Source of the DNA: Candidatus Stahliibacteriota bacterium
Lineage (GTDB): Bacteria > Hydrothermota > UBA3073
Length of the DNA stretch: 16,570 bases
Direction of reading: 5' to 3'
Assembly: GCA_030627085.1 (NCBI GenBank)
Contig: DAOUSS010000014.1
Span: 1-16,570 of the forward strand
The position numbers and the translations under genes were made by a program. The notes beneath the pieces are model-generated. The model ran no database searches and was not told where the DNA came from. It saw only the letters and a list, made by a program, of their open reading frames with translations. Of this stretch, positions 1-8,209 are shown piece after piece. Numbering within the stretch: position 1 is the stretch's first letter; every line of letters begins with the position of its first letter.

Positions 1-3000
1 TCCCCGAACGCCCATATCCCCTTTATATCGCCAACTACCACATCGAGTCTTCCATCTCCATCGATGTCAGAGAAACTCGGAATATTTGTGTGTGTGGGGG
101 AATCAAACCAGAGCTTCTTTGGCCAGTTATCGTAAATGGTGCCATCGGAATGGAGCAGGAAGAGATTTCCCCTTTGGGTGGCAAATGTGACCGCAAGCAA
201 ACTATTATTGTCAATGTCGCCTATTGCGACATCACTCTGGATAGGCTCACCGATGTCCACGGGGAAACCCGGAAGATTTCTGACAACCCAGTTCCAGACT
301 GGCTTTGACTTATCAAATTCTTTCCATGATAGATACCATGCATAGAGAGAGTCGTTCCTTGATGCAACGACAATGTCCAGCGTGTCATCCCCATTGACAT
401 CTCCTATTGCAGGTGATGAGGTGGACCAAGAATCGCCGGGTCTTTTGGCTAAGAATCCATCTGGATTTACAACACCCGTTCCGTCCCCGTTGAATGCATA
501 TACAAACCCATTTACACATGCAATCACAATCTCCAGTTTACCGTCATTATCAATATCACCGAGTGCCGGTGCACCTATGACACCACAATTTGAGGCATCT
601 TCTCCAAGTGAGTCCATCATGAGTGGAAAGCCACTCACGGCCGTGCCATCTCCATTGAATGCATACACCCTGTTGAGAGGAGACCAGGGAGCCGATACGA
701 CCTCAAGTTCACCATCATTATCTATATCTCCAGCCGCTGGAGAGCCACTCCCTCCGCAGTAGACGGGAAAGCCGGGAACGACTGTGCCATCATAGTGCCA
801 GGCATAGAGACTGTCCGAACCCACGACCACCTCAAGACCGGGATATGAACGGTCGAGATTACAGATGAGGGGGGAGGAGACATTTCTATTGGCGAGCGAT
901 TTTGGCCAACCAGAGAGTAATTGTGGGCTTGTCTCCTCAAAGACCCAGGGAGAATATCCGGATTCATTCCTTGACGAGTCCACTGTTGTAACCACATAGT
1001 AGTATCCAGTTGCGGGAGAGAGACTGTCATCATTATAGTAGGTGGTTCCAGTGATTGGGATCTTGTTCAACTTAGCGTATGGACCTCCGGATGTAGAACT
1101 TCTGTAAACATTATAACCATATATATCTGCTGCAGTTGATGAGTTCCATGAGAGTTCTATCGAAGTAGAATAAGGCATTGTGGATAGTTCTGATGGGGGA
1201 GTCGGTTTTTGAAGGTCAAAGTTGTGAACCCATTCACGGTTATATTTATCGTTTATTGTTATTCTAAAAACCTTGCCAGAGGGAATTGACTCCCAAATGA
1301 GAATCTTAAACCAGAAGTCGCCATTTGTTTTTTCCGACTCAGAGGATATAGTGCCAAAGGGGGTAATATCATTGGTTATTATAATAACAGGGTCGGAACA
1401 GCTTAAATAAGCATAAACATTATTTGCATCTCCTAATCCATTGTTTCTTAAAGTCGGTTGAAGGGAATACATCTTCCACACTCCACTCACATATTCAAAT
1501 CTGAGACGATGTCTTGAGTGCAGAAGAGAAGGGCAAAAGACCTTCAGGGTGAATTCGTCGTGCCACGTGCCTATGGGAATTTCAGTATTGATCTCAATAT
1601 CGAATGTGAGGTTATGGTCATCAGGAGAGTTGGTGGACACGTTGAATAGAAAGTTAACTGTCCCAGTACCTCCTTGTGATATATTACTGATGTAATCTAA
1701 ACTATCTATAATTGTGGTAAAAGTATCAGATGTAGAAAGTGTTGTATGAACTCCATAAACGGTTCCGACACCTGTATTCTTCAGCGTAACCGAAAGCTCG
1801 ATGGTTTCCCCTGCCTCTATTTTACCATTATTGTTACCGTTACTCGCTCCCTCCCCATCGTCGTCGATCTGGGAACCGGAGTAACATATATAAGGGTTAG
1901 ATGCAGGTGTTACTTGGCAACTACCTTCGTAAGGGATGAAGTTATGTTTAGTTACAGTGACACTGATTTCGCCGACAGACTCGGGTGTAAAGGAGAAGGT
2001 GATTTCACCATCTGCACCTGTGAACCCGTATGCGTAATCTTCGTCTTCTTTCAGGATACAGACTTTTGCATCCTGGACGGGAACCTGTATCCAGCCCTTA
2101 TATGGGTCATATGGGTACTTCCACTTCCATCTTTTTACGCTAACAGTGAAATTGGTGGGACCTATGGTAACCTCGGGTGGGTGATAGACGACGAACGAAT
2201 CCGGCACATCCGTCCATATAGGCATCTCCGGATCACCCAAGAGAGTGTGACCAAATTGAAGCAGGCGTTGAGCAGTATTACCAACAGAATGACCGATACA
2301 GTTTAGTTTTGATAAAGCGAGTATTTTACCGGCGGGGGTCTCGTCTTGACCAAATAAAGAGTCAAAGAAGGCAACATTAAAATCCTTTCCCTCAAATGGC
2401 GCATCGTAACTGCTGCTCCCAATAAATGCAACTCCTCCTCCATCTGGATTTAAGACAAAATGCTCACCTATACAGTCATGGTCGAAAGCTCCAAGCAAAC
2501 AACCCACACCATACCATACGGACGATTTATTTAGATTTGTCAAACCATCAATATCTTCCCGGTATATATGTTCATTATTCTGTACTGCTACACAATCAAA
2601 CCACCCATGGTCTTCGGAAAACATCAACCCAAATCCCGAATTCATTGAATCAATGATTGCCTGTTTTGTTGCGTTTCCATACACTTCATAAAGTTTTCTC
2701 TTTGTGATGTAATCGGGAACATGGGCATCTACGGAGTCACAGAACCATTTACCAATTTTATCTATTCCCCCAACGAGTAGCATCTTGGTCTGATATCCGA
2801 TAGAGGGAAACTTCTCATAATTCGTAATCTTGGTGATGAAATTAGATACCTCAACCCCTACATTTACTGGAACTCTCCCAACAAATACATCGGGATATAA
2901 ATCAACACTATCCCTGTATGCCTCACCCCATCTATTGTCTCCGTCTGCATTCCAATTACCTTCGAGACACGCGTAATAGTGGTCTGATGGGATATATGTT

Positions 3001-3965
3001 CCGTGGAACCCACCTGTATTAACCCAGCAGAATCGAGGAGGGATTATGTCTGAATCACCACCAAGAACCACCCATACGATACCCCACTTTGAATATGCAT
3101 CTATTATAAAATTCCGTATCCTTTCAGCACGGTCACAGCCGGGATAGTTTGCCTCTATCCAGGATACGGTTCTCACGACAGTAGGACACCCCTTACTGGT
3201 CTTCCATTCAGCAAGGATTTCAAATTCACTAACGAGTTCATCAGCGGTGATGATTACACACTCAACCGCACTTCCTTCTAATGAGGGAGACTTTGTTGGT
3301 GTAAATTTCTCTGTTTTAATTACAGTTGGATGAGGACTTTCAAAGATAAACGGGTTCTTTACCATATCTTTTATCATAGAACCAAAAATCTCTATTCGTC
3401 TATTGCTTTCCCTCAGAATAGGAATGGATAAATCCTCAGAAGATTCATAGCTTATTTGTATTTTTATATCGGTATAAAGCTCGATTTTTTGCGTAAGAGG
3501 ATGGTATCGCAAAGGATAAACGAGAAGACTTACTACTTTATTTCCCGCAAGATAACCTTCTCCGGTGTATTCTACAGGCTGTAATGGATAAGGATGCTCT
3601 GAGTTATAAATATTCGTATCGGGTTCAACTTTTCCTTCTTTCTCTCTACCAATGAGATACGGAAACTGTACGGGAGAGATTTTGTAATCACCGTCAAGGA
3701 GTATCTTGTTTGAAGATACAATCCATACATCTCTCACTTTCGCAGCTTCTGGAATGGTTACATACACAGCTTTAACAGGTATCTCGGGTTCGCTGATTTT
3801 TGTATTAGCGGACACACCCTTTAAGGTTACAGCATCATAGCTATTTCTACGTGAAAATGTGAGGTCGGCTGTTGAAAATTGGAGTGAGACTTGGATATCT
3901 CCGGCAAATCCCAAACCTGATATACCAATCAAAGCCGACCATAAAAATATTCTCCTTGCCTTCAT
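1..3965 (-). CDS. Gingipain-like C25 cysteine peptidase with FG-GAP repeats, 3' end outside window
   Basis: Predicted secreted cysteine endopeptidase of family C25. I translated the whole frame: 1321 codons from the ATG at 3965 to the left edge with no stop, so the C-terminus is missing. A signal peptide covers about residues 1-21 (MKARR, hydrophobic stretch, GFA-GD). A propeptide-like region follows to ~230. The C25 domain spans ~233-585, with GGDSDIIPPR at 302-311, VGRVPV near 362-367, His453 in DHGW, Cys489 in VGCLLGAFD, and the closing LLGDPEM near 575-581; His453 and Cys489 are the expected catalytic pair. Then come a carboxypeptidase-regulatory-like Ig domain (~622-690), a CARDB-like domain starting NGKIEAGET (~709-800), a fibronectin III domain (~922-1003) and five FG-GAP/calcium-type motifs (GDIDNDG-like, near 1079, 1156, 1188, 1249, 1300). 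A GGGGGG Shine-Dalgarno lies at 3972-3977 and the start overlaps the previous stop (ATGA). A C-terminal sorting domain is expected beyond the window. The domain assignment is strong; the substrate is unknown. Confidence 0.93.
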   Translation of the reverse strand, partial: MKARRIFLWSALIGISGLGFAGDIQVSLQFSTADLTFSRRNSYDAVTLKGVSANTKISEPEIPVKAVYVTIPEAAKVRDVWIVSSNKILLDGDYKISPVQFPYLIGREKEGKVEPDTNIYNSEHPYPLQPVEYTGEGYLAGNKVVSLLVYPLRYHPLTQKIELYTDIKIQISYESSEDLSIPILRESNRRIEIFGSMIKDMVKNPFIFESPHPTVIKTEKFTPTKSPSLEGSAVECVIITADELVSEFEILAEWKTSKGCPTVVRTVSWIEANYPGCDRAERIRNFIIDAYSKWGIVWVVLGGDSDIIPPRFCWVNTGGFHGTYIPSDHYYACLEGNWNADGDNRWGEAYRDSVDLYPDVFVGRVPVNVGVEVSNFITKITNYEKFPSIGYQTKMLLVGGIDKIGKWFCDSVDAHVPDYITKRKLYEVYGNATKQAIIDSMNSGFGLMFSEDHGWFDCVAVQNNEHIYREDIDGLTNLNKSSVWYGVGCLLGAFDHDCIGEHFVLNPDGGGVAFIGSSSYDAPFEGKDFNVAFFDSLFGQDETPAGKILALSKLNCIGHSVGNTAQRLLQFGHTLLGDPEMPIWTDVPDSFVVYHPPEVTIGPTNFTVSVKRWKWKYPYDPYKGWIQVPVQDAKVCILKEDEDYAYGFTGADGEITFSFTPESVGEISVTVTKHNFIPYEGSCQVTPASNPYICYSGSQIDDDGEGASNGNNNGKIEAGETIELSVTLKNTGVGTVYGVHTTLSTSDTFTTIIDSLDYISNISQGGTGTVNFLFNVSTNSPDDHNLTFDIEINTEIPIGTWHDEFTLKVFCPSLLHSRHRLRFEYVSGVWKMYSLQPTLRNNGLGDANNVYAYLSCSDPVIIITNDITPFGTISSESEKTNGDFWFKILIWESIPSGKVFRITINDKYNREWVHNFDLQKPTPPSELSTMPYSTSIELSWNSSTAADIYGYNVYRSSTSGGPYAKLNKIPITGTTYYNDDSLSPATGYYYVVTTVDSSRNESGYSPWVFEETSPQLLSGWPKSLANRNVSSPLICNLDRSYPGLEVVVGSDSLYAWHYDGTVVPGFPVYCGGSGSPAAGDIDNDGELEVVSAPWSPLNRVYAFNGDGTAVSGFPLMMDSLGEDASNCGVIGAPALGDIDNDGKLEIVIACVNGFVYAFNGDGTGVVNPDGFLAKRPGDSWSTSSPAIGDVNGDDTLDIVVASRNDSLYAWYLSWKEFDKSKPVWNWVVRNLPGFPVDIGEPIQSDVAIGDIDNNSLLAVTFATQRGNLFLLHSDGTIYDNWPKKLWFDSPTHTNIPSFSDIDGDGRLDVVVGDIKGIWAFG

Positions 3966-5824
3966 CTTACACCCCCCAGTAAAATCATCTTCTTTCTATC
4001 ACTATAATCTCCTGCTTTAATTTCATAAAGATATACACCACCTGCAACTTGCTCACCCCTATCGTCTCTGCCGTCCCAGTGTACTGCATAAGTACCTGCT
4101 TTTTTATTTACATCTATTAAAGTTTTTACTCTTTGTCCAGCAATGTTGTAGATAATAACTTTAACTTGGCTGTCTTTAGGTAAGGTATATTCTATCTCCG
4201 TGTAGTCTTTAAAAGGGTTAGGAGTATTTTGAGAAATAAAGAACGTACATAAGGGCGTATTATCATTTTCCTCTACTCCTGTGTAATAAGTTTCGGACGC
4301 TTCAACGCTCCCCCACACATTGTATACAGAAACTGTTGCCTCCTCTATTTTTGTTCCATGTACCTCACCAAACCTACTAGCCCCCCAAGTAAAATCAATA
4401 TGCGGCCTCGGGTGTATAGGGTTGTCAGGATTCCAGGATACTGGATCGATTTTTATATAATTCACCTCAGGTGGTGTAGTACCATTATAGTTATAATCCA
4501 CATTGTGTTTGCAATCATAATCTACATATCTATAGTAATAGCAGAAAAGATCGTCCTTTGCCAACACCTCTACTCTGATTAAATCTAGTTCGTTGTTTGG
4601 AACCTCTACCCAAAAAATGACATCCGTACCCTCACAATGGTTTCCACCCGTTGGAGGCAGCTCCATGGAAGTCTCCATGTGTACTAAAATATGCATTGGA
4701 TTCCTTGTGAGCTTTTTGTTTTCATCGCAGAGGGGGTAATCGACATCATAATCTCCTACATAGTACTTGACATCAAGATGGTCCCCACTAACATAGGCGA
4801 TATAGTCGCCTGCTTCAACTTCATCATTTACACTAACCTGTGGAGTTATATGCACATATCGCATGTAATGATTAGCATTGTGCGAACTCTGAACTACTAA
4901 TGGATACACACTGACTACCTTACCGTCAAATACCGAATAAACAGAAGTTCCTGATGAAGCCCTCATATCGAGTCCTCTATGAAACCCATACATCCATTTC
5001 CACTGGTTATCATGTGGATCAAGAGCCCAATAATAACGATATCCAAAAGCGCTAGTTAAAGGATCTGTGTAAAGAAGAATAGGCCAGTCACATGATATAT
5101 CTTCTTCGTAATATATCCAAATTCTAACATAATCAATTTGTCCACCCACTCCATCAAAATCATAATCCCATACTTCAAAAATCCAATCTCCATTAACGTA
5201 CTCATTTGCAAATATATCTACAGTACTCCTCCGAAGATAAACATCATTATCGTCTTCAGGGTCATCATCCCATCTTTCCTCATCACTGCCCCATAAGCAC
5301 CAAAAAGAAAGGCCTTTCGATAGATAAACAGTTACATCCCTCACATCTATATGAGTGAATTGAAGTTCAATATCCACTTTGAGGACGCGATCCCAATCAT
5401 CTGCTTCATTGACTGTGAATGTAATTTCAGCACAACCATTGTCTGGAATCTCAGTGGCTGTAGTTTTCTTTTTGAAAACACTCCAACTTCGGTTGGATTT
5501 CTTGGATAATGGAACATCTTCTCTTTCTAAAAGTAACGCTTTTCTTACAGTTGTGAAATCGACTTCCATTTCAGTAAGTTCTTTTAACTGTCGCTCCTGT
5601 ATAGGAATAAGTGCATTACTTGGAGATTTATTTTCAATTCCCATTTCTTCTAATTTCTGTACTTGTTCATTTGTGAGATTTCTCGTTTTAACAAAGACCA
5701 TATTCTTGCGTGAAAAAGTAGATGTCTTCCCTCCATTCTGATAAGAAGAAGCGAAGATATAACCAGTACTTCCTAAAAGAAGTCCCACAGTTGTAAGCAA
5801 TTGACAGTATATTTTGAATTTCAT
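3962..5824 (-). CDS. Secreted protein: P-domain, M23-like domain with altered zinc motif, C-terminal FlgD-like sorting domain
   Basis: Exported 620-residue multidomain protein, second gene of the surface operon. The signal peptide is about residues 1-26. A charged linker follows (~27-125). Residues ~128-240 look like a proprotein-convertase P-domain (FTVNEADDWDRVLKVDIELQ through IDYVRIWIYYE). Residues ~255-380 have the layout of a LytM/M23 peptidase: H282-R-G-L-D286 gives the HxxxD zinc pair, then GTSVYSVFDGKVVSVYP, VEAGDYIAYVSG and a closing NPMHIL. Where M23 enzymes have HLH this protein has H349-L-D351, so one zinc ligand is exchanged or lost. Residues ~400-520 are Ig-like, and ~528-620 (NTPNPFKDYTEIEYTLP to KKMILL) form a FlgD-like/type A sorting domain. 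A GAGGAGG Shine-Dalgarno at 5830-5836 overlaps the upstream stop. It may bind or cut peptidoglycan or peptides; activity is uncertain because of the altered motif. Confidence 0.85.
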   Translation of the reverse strand: MKFKIYCQLLTTVGLLLGSTGYIFASSYQNGGKTSTFSRKNMVFVKTRNLTNEQVQKLEEMGIENKSPSNALIPIQERQLKELTEMEVDFTTVRKALLLEREDVPLSKKSNRSWSVFKKKTTATEIPDNGCAEITFTVNEADDWDRVLKVDIELQFTHIDVRDVTVYLSKGLSFWCLWGSDEERWDDDPEDDNDVYLRRSTVDIFANEYVNGDWIFEVWDYDFDGVGGQIDYVRIWIYYEEDISCDWPILLYTDPLTSAFGYRYYWALDPHDNQWKWMYGFHRGLDMRASSGTSVYSVFDGKVVSVYPLVVQSSHNANHYMRYVHITPQVSVNDEVEAGDYIAYVSGDHLDVKYYVGDYDVDYPLCDENKKLTRNPMHILVHMETSMELPPTGGNHCEGTDVIFWVEVPNNELDLIRVEVLAKDDLFCYYYRYVDYDCKHNVDYNYNGTTPPEVNYIKIDPVSWNPDNPIHPRPHIDFTWGASRFGEVHGTKIEEATVSVYNVWGSVEASETYYTGVEENDNTPLCTFFISQNTPNPFKDYTEIEYTLPKDSQVKVIIYNIAGQRVKTLIDVNKKAGTYAVHWDGRDDRGEQVAGGVYLYEIKAGDYSDRKKMILLGGVR

Positions 5825-5834
5825 AACTGCCTCC

Positions 5835-7112
5835 TCATTCGAATAGTTTAATAATTTGCAGGGTTCTCAAATTTCTGCTTAATACTACGAAATATTTTTC
5901 TTCCTTGTCCATCGGAATTATTAAAGCTATATCTTTGCATTCTTCTGAAATTTCCAAGAGTTTTTCGGTTTCAAAATCAAATACTTGCGGATATCTTTTG
6001 CCATAGCGGTCTATCTCTTTATTTAATACATGTATTATACGGGGAGCCACAATTAGGTATTCACTTATAAAAACATATTCGTTCCAGTGCCCAAAAGTAT
6101 CTCGTGAAAACCGCTTCTTCCTTTCTCCTGTTAAAGCATCAAGAACATCTATCGTATTATAACTCTTAACATATAATTCTTTAGAATTTAAACTAAAAGA
6201 GATCCTTTCTATCCCACCGTATCCACTTGGTGAAGTAACGAAATTGTCTCTATACCAAAGTAAATTGCCTTTATTGTTAAACATTAATACAGCATGGCGG
6301 CGTCTATCCTTATAATGAATAATCCCACTAACTGCTATTAGCTTACCGTCATTACTTGTCTCTACTTCCCTACTTCCGCCAATCACACCGGCAATGCTTT
6401 CATTTTTTACTTCTTCCTGCAAATTTATTTTCCACACAATGCTTCGAGCTTTGGCGTCGAACAACATCAGTACACCCCTAGTAGGCTTAGGATCATAGGA
6501 TATATTCTTTGCATATACAATCTCTGTGTCGTTCAAAAATGTAGCAAACCAGCTATCTATCCTTTCGGGGTGGTCATTCCATATCTCTTTACCCGTTTGG
6601 TTATCAAATACCCTGAAATGTCCCATTGCCTCTTCACCACTTAACCTTGTGGTAATAGCATAACTGCCTTGAGGTGAGATAGTTAACCCCGGCTCCATTA
6701 CACCGGATTCCCATATTAGGTTTCCCTTGATATCGTAACTTCTTACAAGTATCCTTTCCCACGGGAGTTTACAGTTTACAATTACATATTTGCCATCATC
6801 AGAAATTGAGATATTCTCTAGCCAATTAATGTATTCCCCATATTTACCTCGCTCTATTTCGAAGGTCTTTTGCCATAAAGTATTGCCATTTGCATCCATG
6901 TAAGATACAGTGTGTTGCACATCATCTCTACGCTCTACTACCACTATATTTTCACCACCCCGCTGTATATCTACTATCTTGTCAGCAAAAACCTTTTCCC
7001 AAACAAGCTTAGATTTGGGAAACAGGTCCTTTGCCAGATTCTCACTCTCGGCTCTTGCAACACCCAAAAACTGGCTCACAAAAAGCCCTATCAGTAATGC
7101 AAACAACCTCAT
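5835..7112 (-). CDS. Exported beta-propeller (PQQ/WD40-like) protein
   Basis: Predicted secreted beta-propeller of 425 residues, first gene of the surface operon. I chose the ATG at 7112 because the motif AGGAGG (7118-7123) lies just upstream with ideal spacing; an in-frame ATG at 7136 would place this ribosome site inside the coding region and spoil the signal peptide. From the chosen start, MRLFALLIGLFVSQFLGVARA is a clear signal peptide cut near ARA-ES. The rest shows repeated propeller-type blades: strands ending in G-x-x-x-W such as NGNTLWQKTF, GNLIWES, GKEIWND, SIVWKIN and GNLLWYRD, each preceded by segments of the kind ISDDGKYVIV, ISPQGSYAIT and TSNDGKLIAV. No catalytic motif is visible, and no lipobox. 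The stop lies 10 nt before the next start. It is probably a binding or scaffold partner of the two following proteins; specific function unknown. Confidence 0.85.
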   Translation of the reverse strand: MRLFALLIGLFVSQFLGVARAESENLAKDLFPKSKLVWEKVFADKIVDIQRGGENIVVVERRDDVQHTVSYMDANGNTLWQKTFEIERGKYGEYINWLENISISDDGKYVIVNCKLPWERILVRSYDIKGNLIWESGVMEPGLTISPQGSYAITTRLSGEEAMGHFRVFDNQTGKEIWNDHPERIDSWFATFLNDTEIVYAKNISYDPKPTRGVLMLFDAKARSIVWKINLQEEVKNESIAGVIGGSREVETSNDGKLIAVSGIIHYKDRRRHAVLMFNNKGNLLWYRDNFVTSPSGYGGIERISFSLNSKELYVKSYNTIDVLDALTGERKKRFSRDTFGHWNEYVFISEYLIVAPRIIHVLNKEIDRYGKRYPQVFDFETEKLLEISEECKDIALIIPMDKEEKYFVVLSRNLRTLQIIKLFE

Positions 7113-7372
7113 ACCCACCTCCTGTAAAAATGGCACACTCCAAAATCTACAAAACTACCCCCAAAAAACAAAAATCCCCAACCTGCATAAACTTAATAGA
7201 TTGGGGAAAAATGAGACTCATCTTTCTGCATATAATCACCCTCGAGAGAGAAGTGAATAGTGAATGGTTAATAGTGAATAGACTCTCTCCCTAAAATATT
7301 TCTTCAAGATGCATAATATCCTGCTTAATAAAGCAAAGATTAAAAAATCGGGAAAAACAAAATCCTACTTCC
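7113..7372 (-). promoter_or_regulatory. Long 5' leader of the surface operon
   Basis: About 260 nt separate the expected transcription start (~7373) from the first start codon. The leader carries a word repeat GTGAATAGTGAATGG/TTAATAGTGAATAG (7253-7281) bracketed by GAGAGAG (7244-7250) and CTCTCTC (7283-7289), a short palindrome ATGAGACTCAT (7211-7221) and a terminator-like hairpin listed separately. I see no coding region or recognised riboswitch here. Confidence 0.5.
7163..7207 (-). terminator. Attenuator-like hairpin with T tract in operon leader
   Basis: On the minus strand TCCCCAA (7207-7201) pairs perfectly with TTGGGGA (7181-7175), a 7-bp stem with a 19-nt loop, followed at once by a T-rich run T5-G-T6 (7174-7163). 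That is the layout of a weak intrinsic terminator. The next bases on the minus strand are GGGGG (7162-7158), so CCCCAA can pair instead with the TTGGGGG that follows the T tract. Two exclusive pairings suggest attenuation, but the stem is short and the loop long. Confidence 0.4.
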
Positions 7373-7379
7373 TTAGTAT

Positions 7380-7408
7380 ATTATAATACATTCTTTCCCT
7401 TTTGTCAA
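7380..7408 (-). promoter_or_regulatory. Consensus sigma-70 promoter of the surface operon
   Basis: On the minus strand TTGACA (7408-7403) and TATAAT (7385-7380) are both exact consensus hexamers, separated by exactly 17 bases (7402-7386). Transcription would start near 7373 and run leftward into the beta-propeller gene. No competing gene start lies between. It would be a strong housekeeping promoter. Confidence 0.85.
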
Positions 7409-7744
7409 GTGAAAATTTCAAAGAAATAAGATCTTTCAAATGCTTATTCCATAGGGAATTACCAGTCTCATTTTGCATCTTTTTACCTGCGTTTTACCAC
7501 GCTTGAATGCCCTGCAAGTAAAATTTTAGTCTCTCCAGTGGCAAGCCACTGCACTCCTTTTGTGTCAGGGGAGTCGAAGCATCAATTTTCAAGCGGGAAC
7601 CACATTGTATTCACCACCAGAAACTGAAATTTGAAGAGACGACCCTGCATTCTGCAACAACAGATTTCTTCTTATGTCAAGTATTTTCTTTTTTCAGGTC
7701 TGACCCCATAACTTCACAAAAGGAGAAGAATGTCAAGAAAAATG
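7409..7744. other. Non-coding region between lptE and the surface-operon promoter
   Basis: About 336 bases without a credible gene. It contains a perfect hairpin CAGTGGC-AA-GCCACTG (7536-7551) in a REP-like context, and an element reading GAAGTTATGGGGTCAGACCT on the minus strand (7715-7696). Two TTGACAT copies sit on the minus strand around 7733 and 7680 without good -10 boxes. No clear intrinsic terminator for cca-lptE was found. Confidence 0.6.
7536..7551. repeat. REP-like hairpin
   Basis: CAGTGGC, loop AA, GCCACTG is a perfect 7-bp stem. On the minus strand it reads GGAGTGCAGTGGC...GCCACTGGAGA, resembling the other GTGGGAG- or GTAGG-flanked hairpins of this window, though the flank is less exact. 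No T tract follows, so I do not call it a terminator. Confidence 0.5.
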
Positions 7745-8209
7745 TTATCTCTGTTCCAATACCGTTCTTACAATAGAAGATGCTACCTTCTCTGCCAGAG
7801 ATTGTACGCCATCATCTTCCGTGAGAGAGCGGTCATATGTTACCCATTCCTTTAATGTTCTCTCCCATATGCCTTCACCATTACTTTTCTGGTAAGAGAG
7901 GTTAAGTTGAACATCAATCCTGTATTCCTTGATGTTTTCATACTCATCAAATGTAAAGGGTCTGTTCTCATAATCGGTGATAACTACTGACAGGACAGTC
8001 TCTGCTCCACTCTCCATAAGTTTTATCCTGCCGTCTCTTATAAATTCATCTACTGTATTCTGGTAGAAGATGTCGTTCAATCCATACCTCAGGGTATTAT
8101 TGGTAAAGGGATTTATTGTTATACTCTTGTACTCCACCGTGGCAAATCCCCTGAAACTGTATATACAACCGCTCAGAAGTATGGGTAGTATGAATAAAAC
8201 TTTTTTCAT
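7745..8209 (-). CDS. lptE: LptE-like lipoprotein (LPS assembly)
   Basis: Predicted outer-membrane lipoprotein of 154 residues of the LptE superfamily, the partner of LptD that delivers LPS to the outer leaflet. The N-terminus MKKVLFILPILLSGC is a lipoprotein signal with a lipobox LSGC, lipid cysteine Cys15. It is followed by IYSFRGF, close to the usual CGYSFRG start of LptE, then SITINPFTNNTLRYGLND, DEFIRDGRIKL, GAETVLSVVITDYENRPF and EYRIDVQLNLSYQ, matching the order of conserved segments in the family. The start overlaps the cca stop (ATGA), so translation is probably coupled. Nearby genes are not LPS genes, so the call rests on sequence alone; sequence identity in this family is low in general. 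Confidence 0.8.
   Translation of the reverse strand: MKKVLFILPILLSGCIYSFRGFATVEYKSITINPFTNNTLRYGLNDIFYQNTVDEFIRDGRIKLMESGAETVLSVVITDYENRPFTFDEYENIKEYRIDVQLNLSYQKSNGEGIWERTLKEWVTYDRSLTEDDGVQSLAEKVASSIVRTVLEQR

Noticed and set aside
1746..2306. Plus-strand 186-codon open frame
   Set aside because: It lies entirely inside the minus-strand C25 peptidase frame, whose translation gives coherent domains; the plus-strand product has no recognisable motif.
7730..7855. Plus-strand 41-codon frame with AGGAG six bases before ATG
   Set aside because: It runs antisense into lptE, has no family resemblance, and the ribosome-site match can arise by chance.
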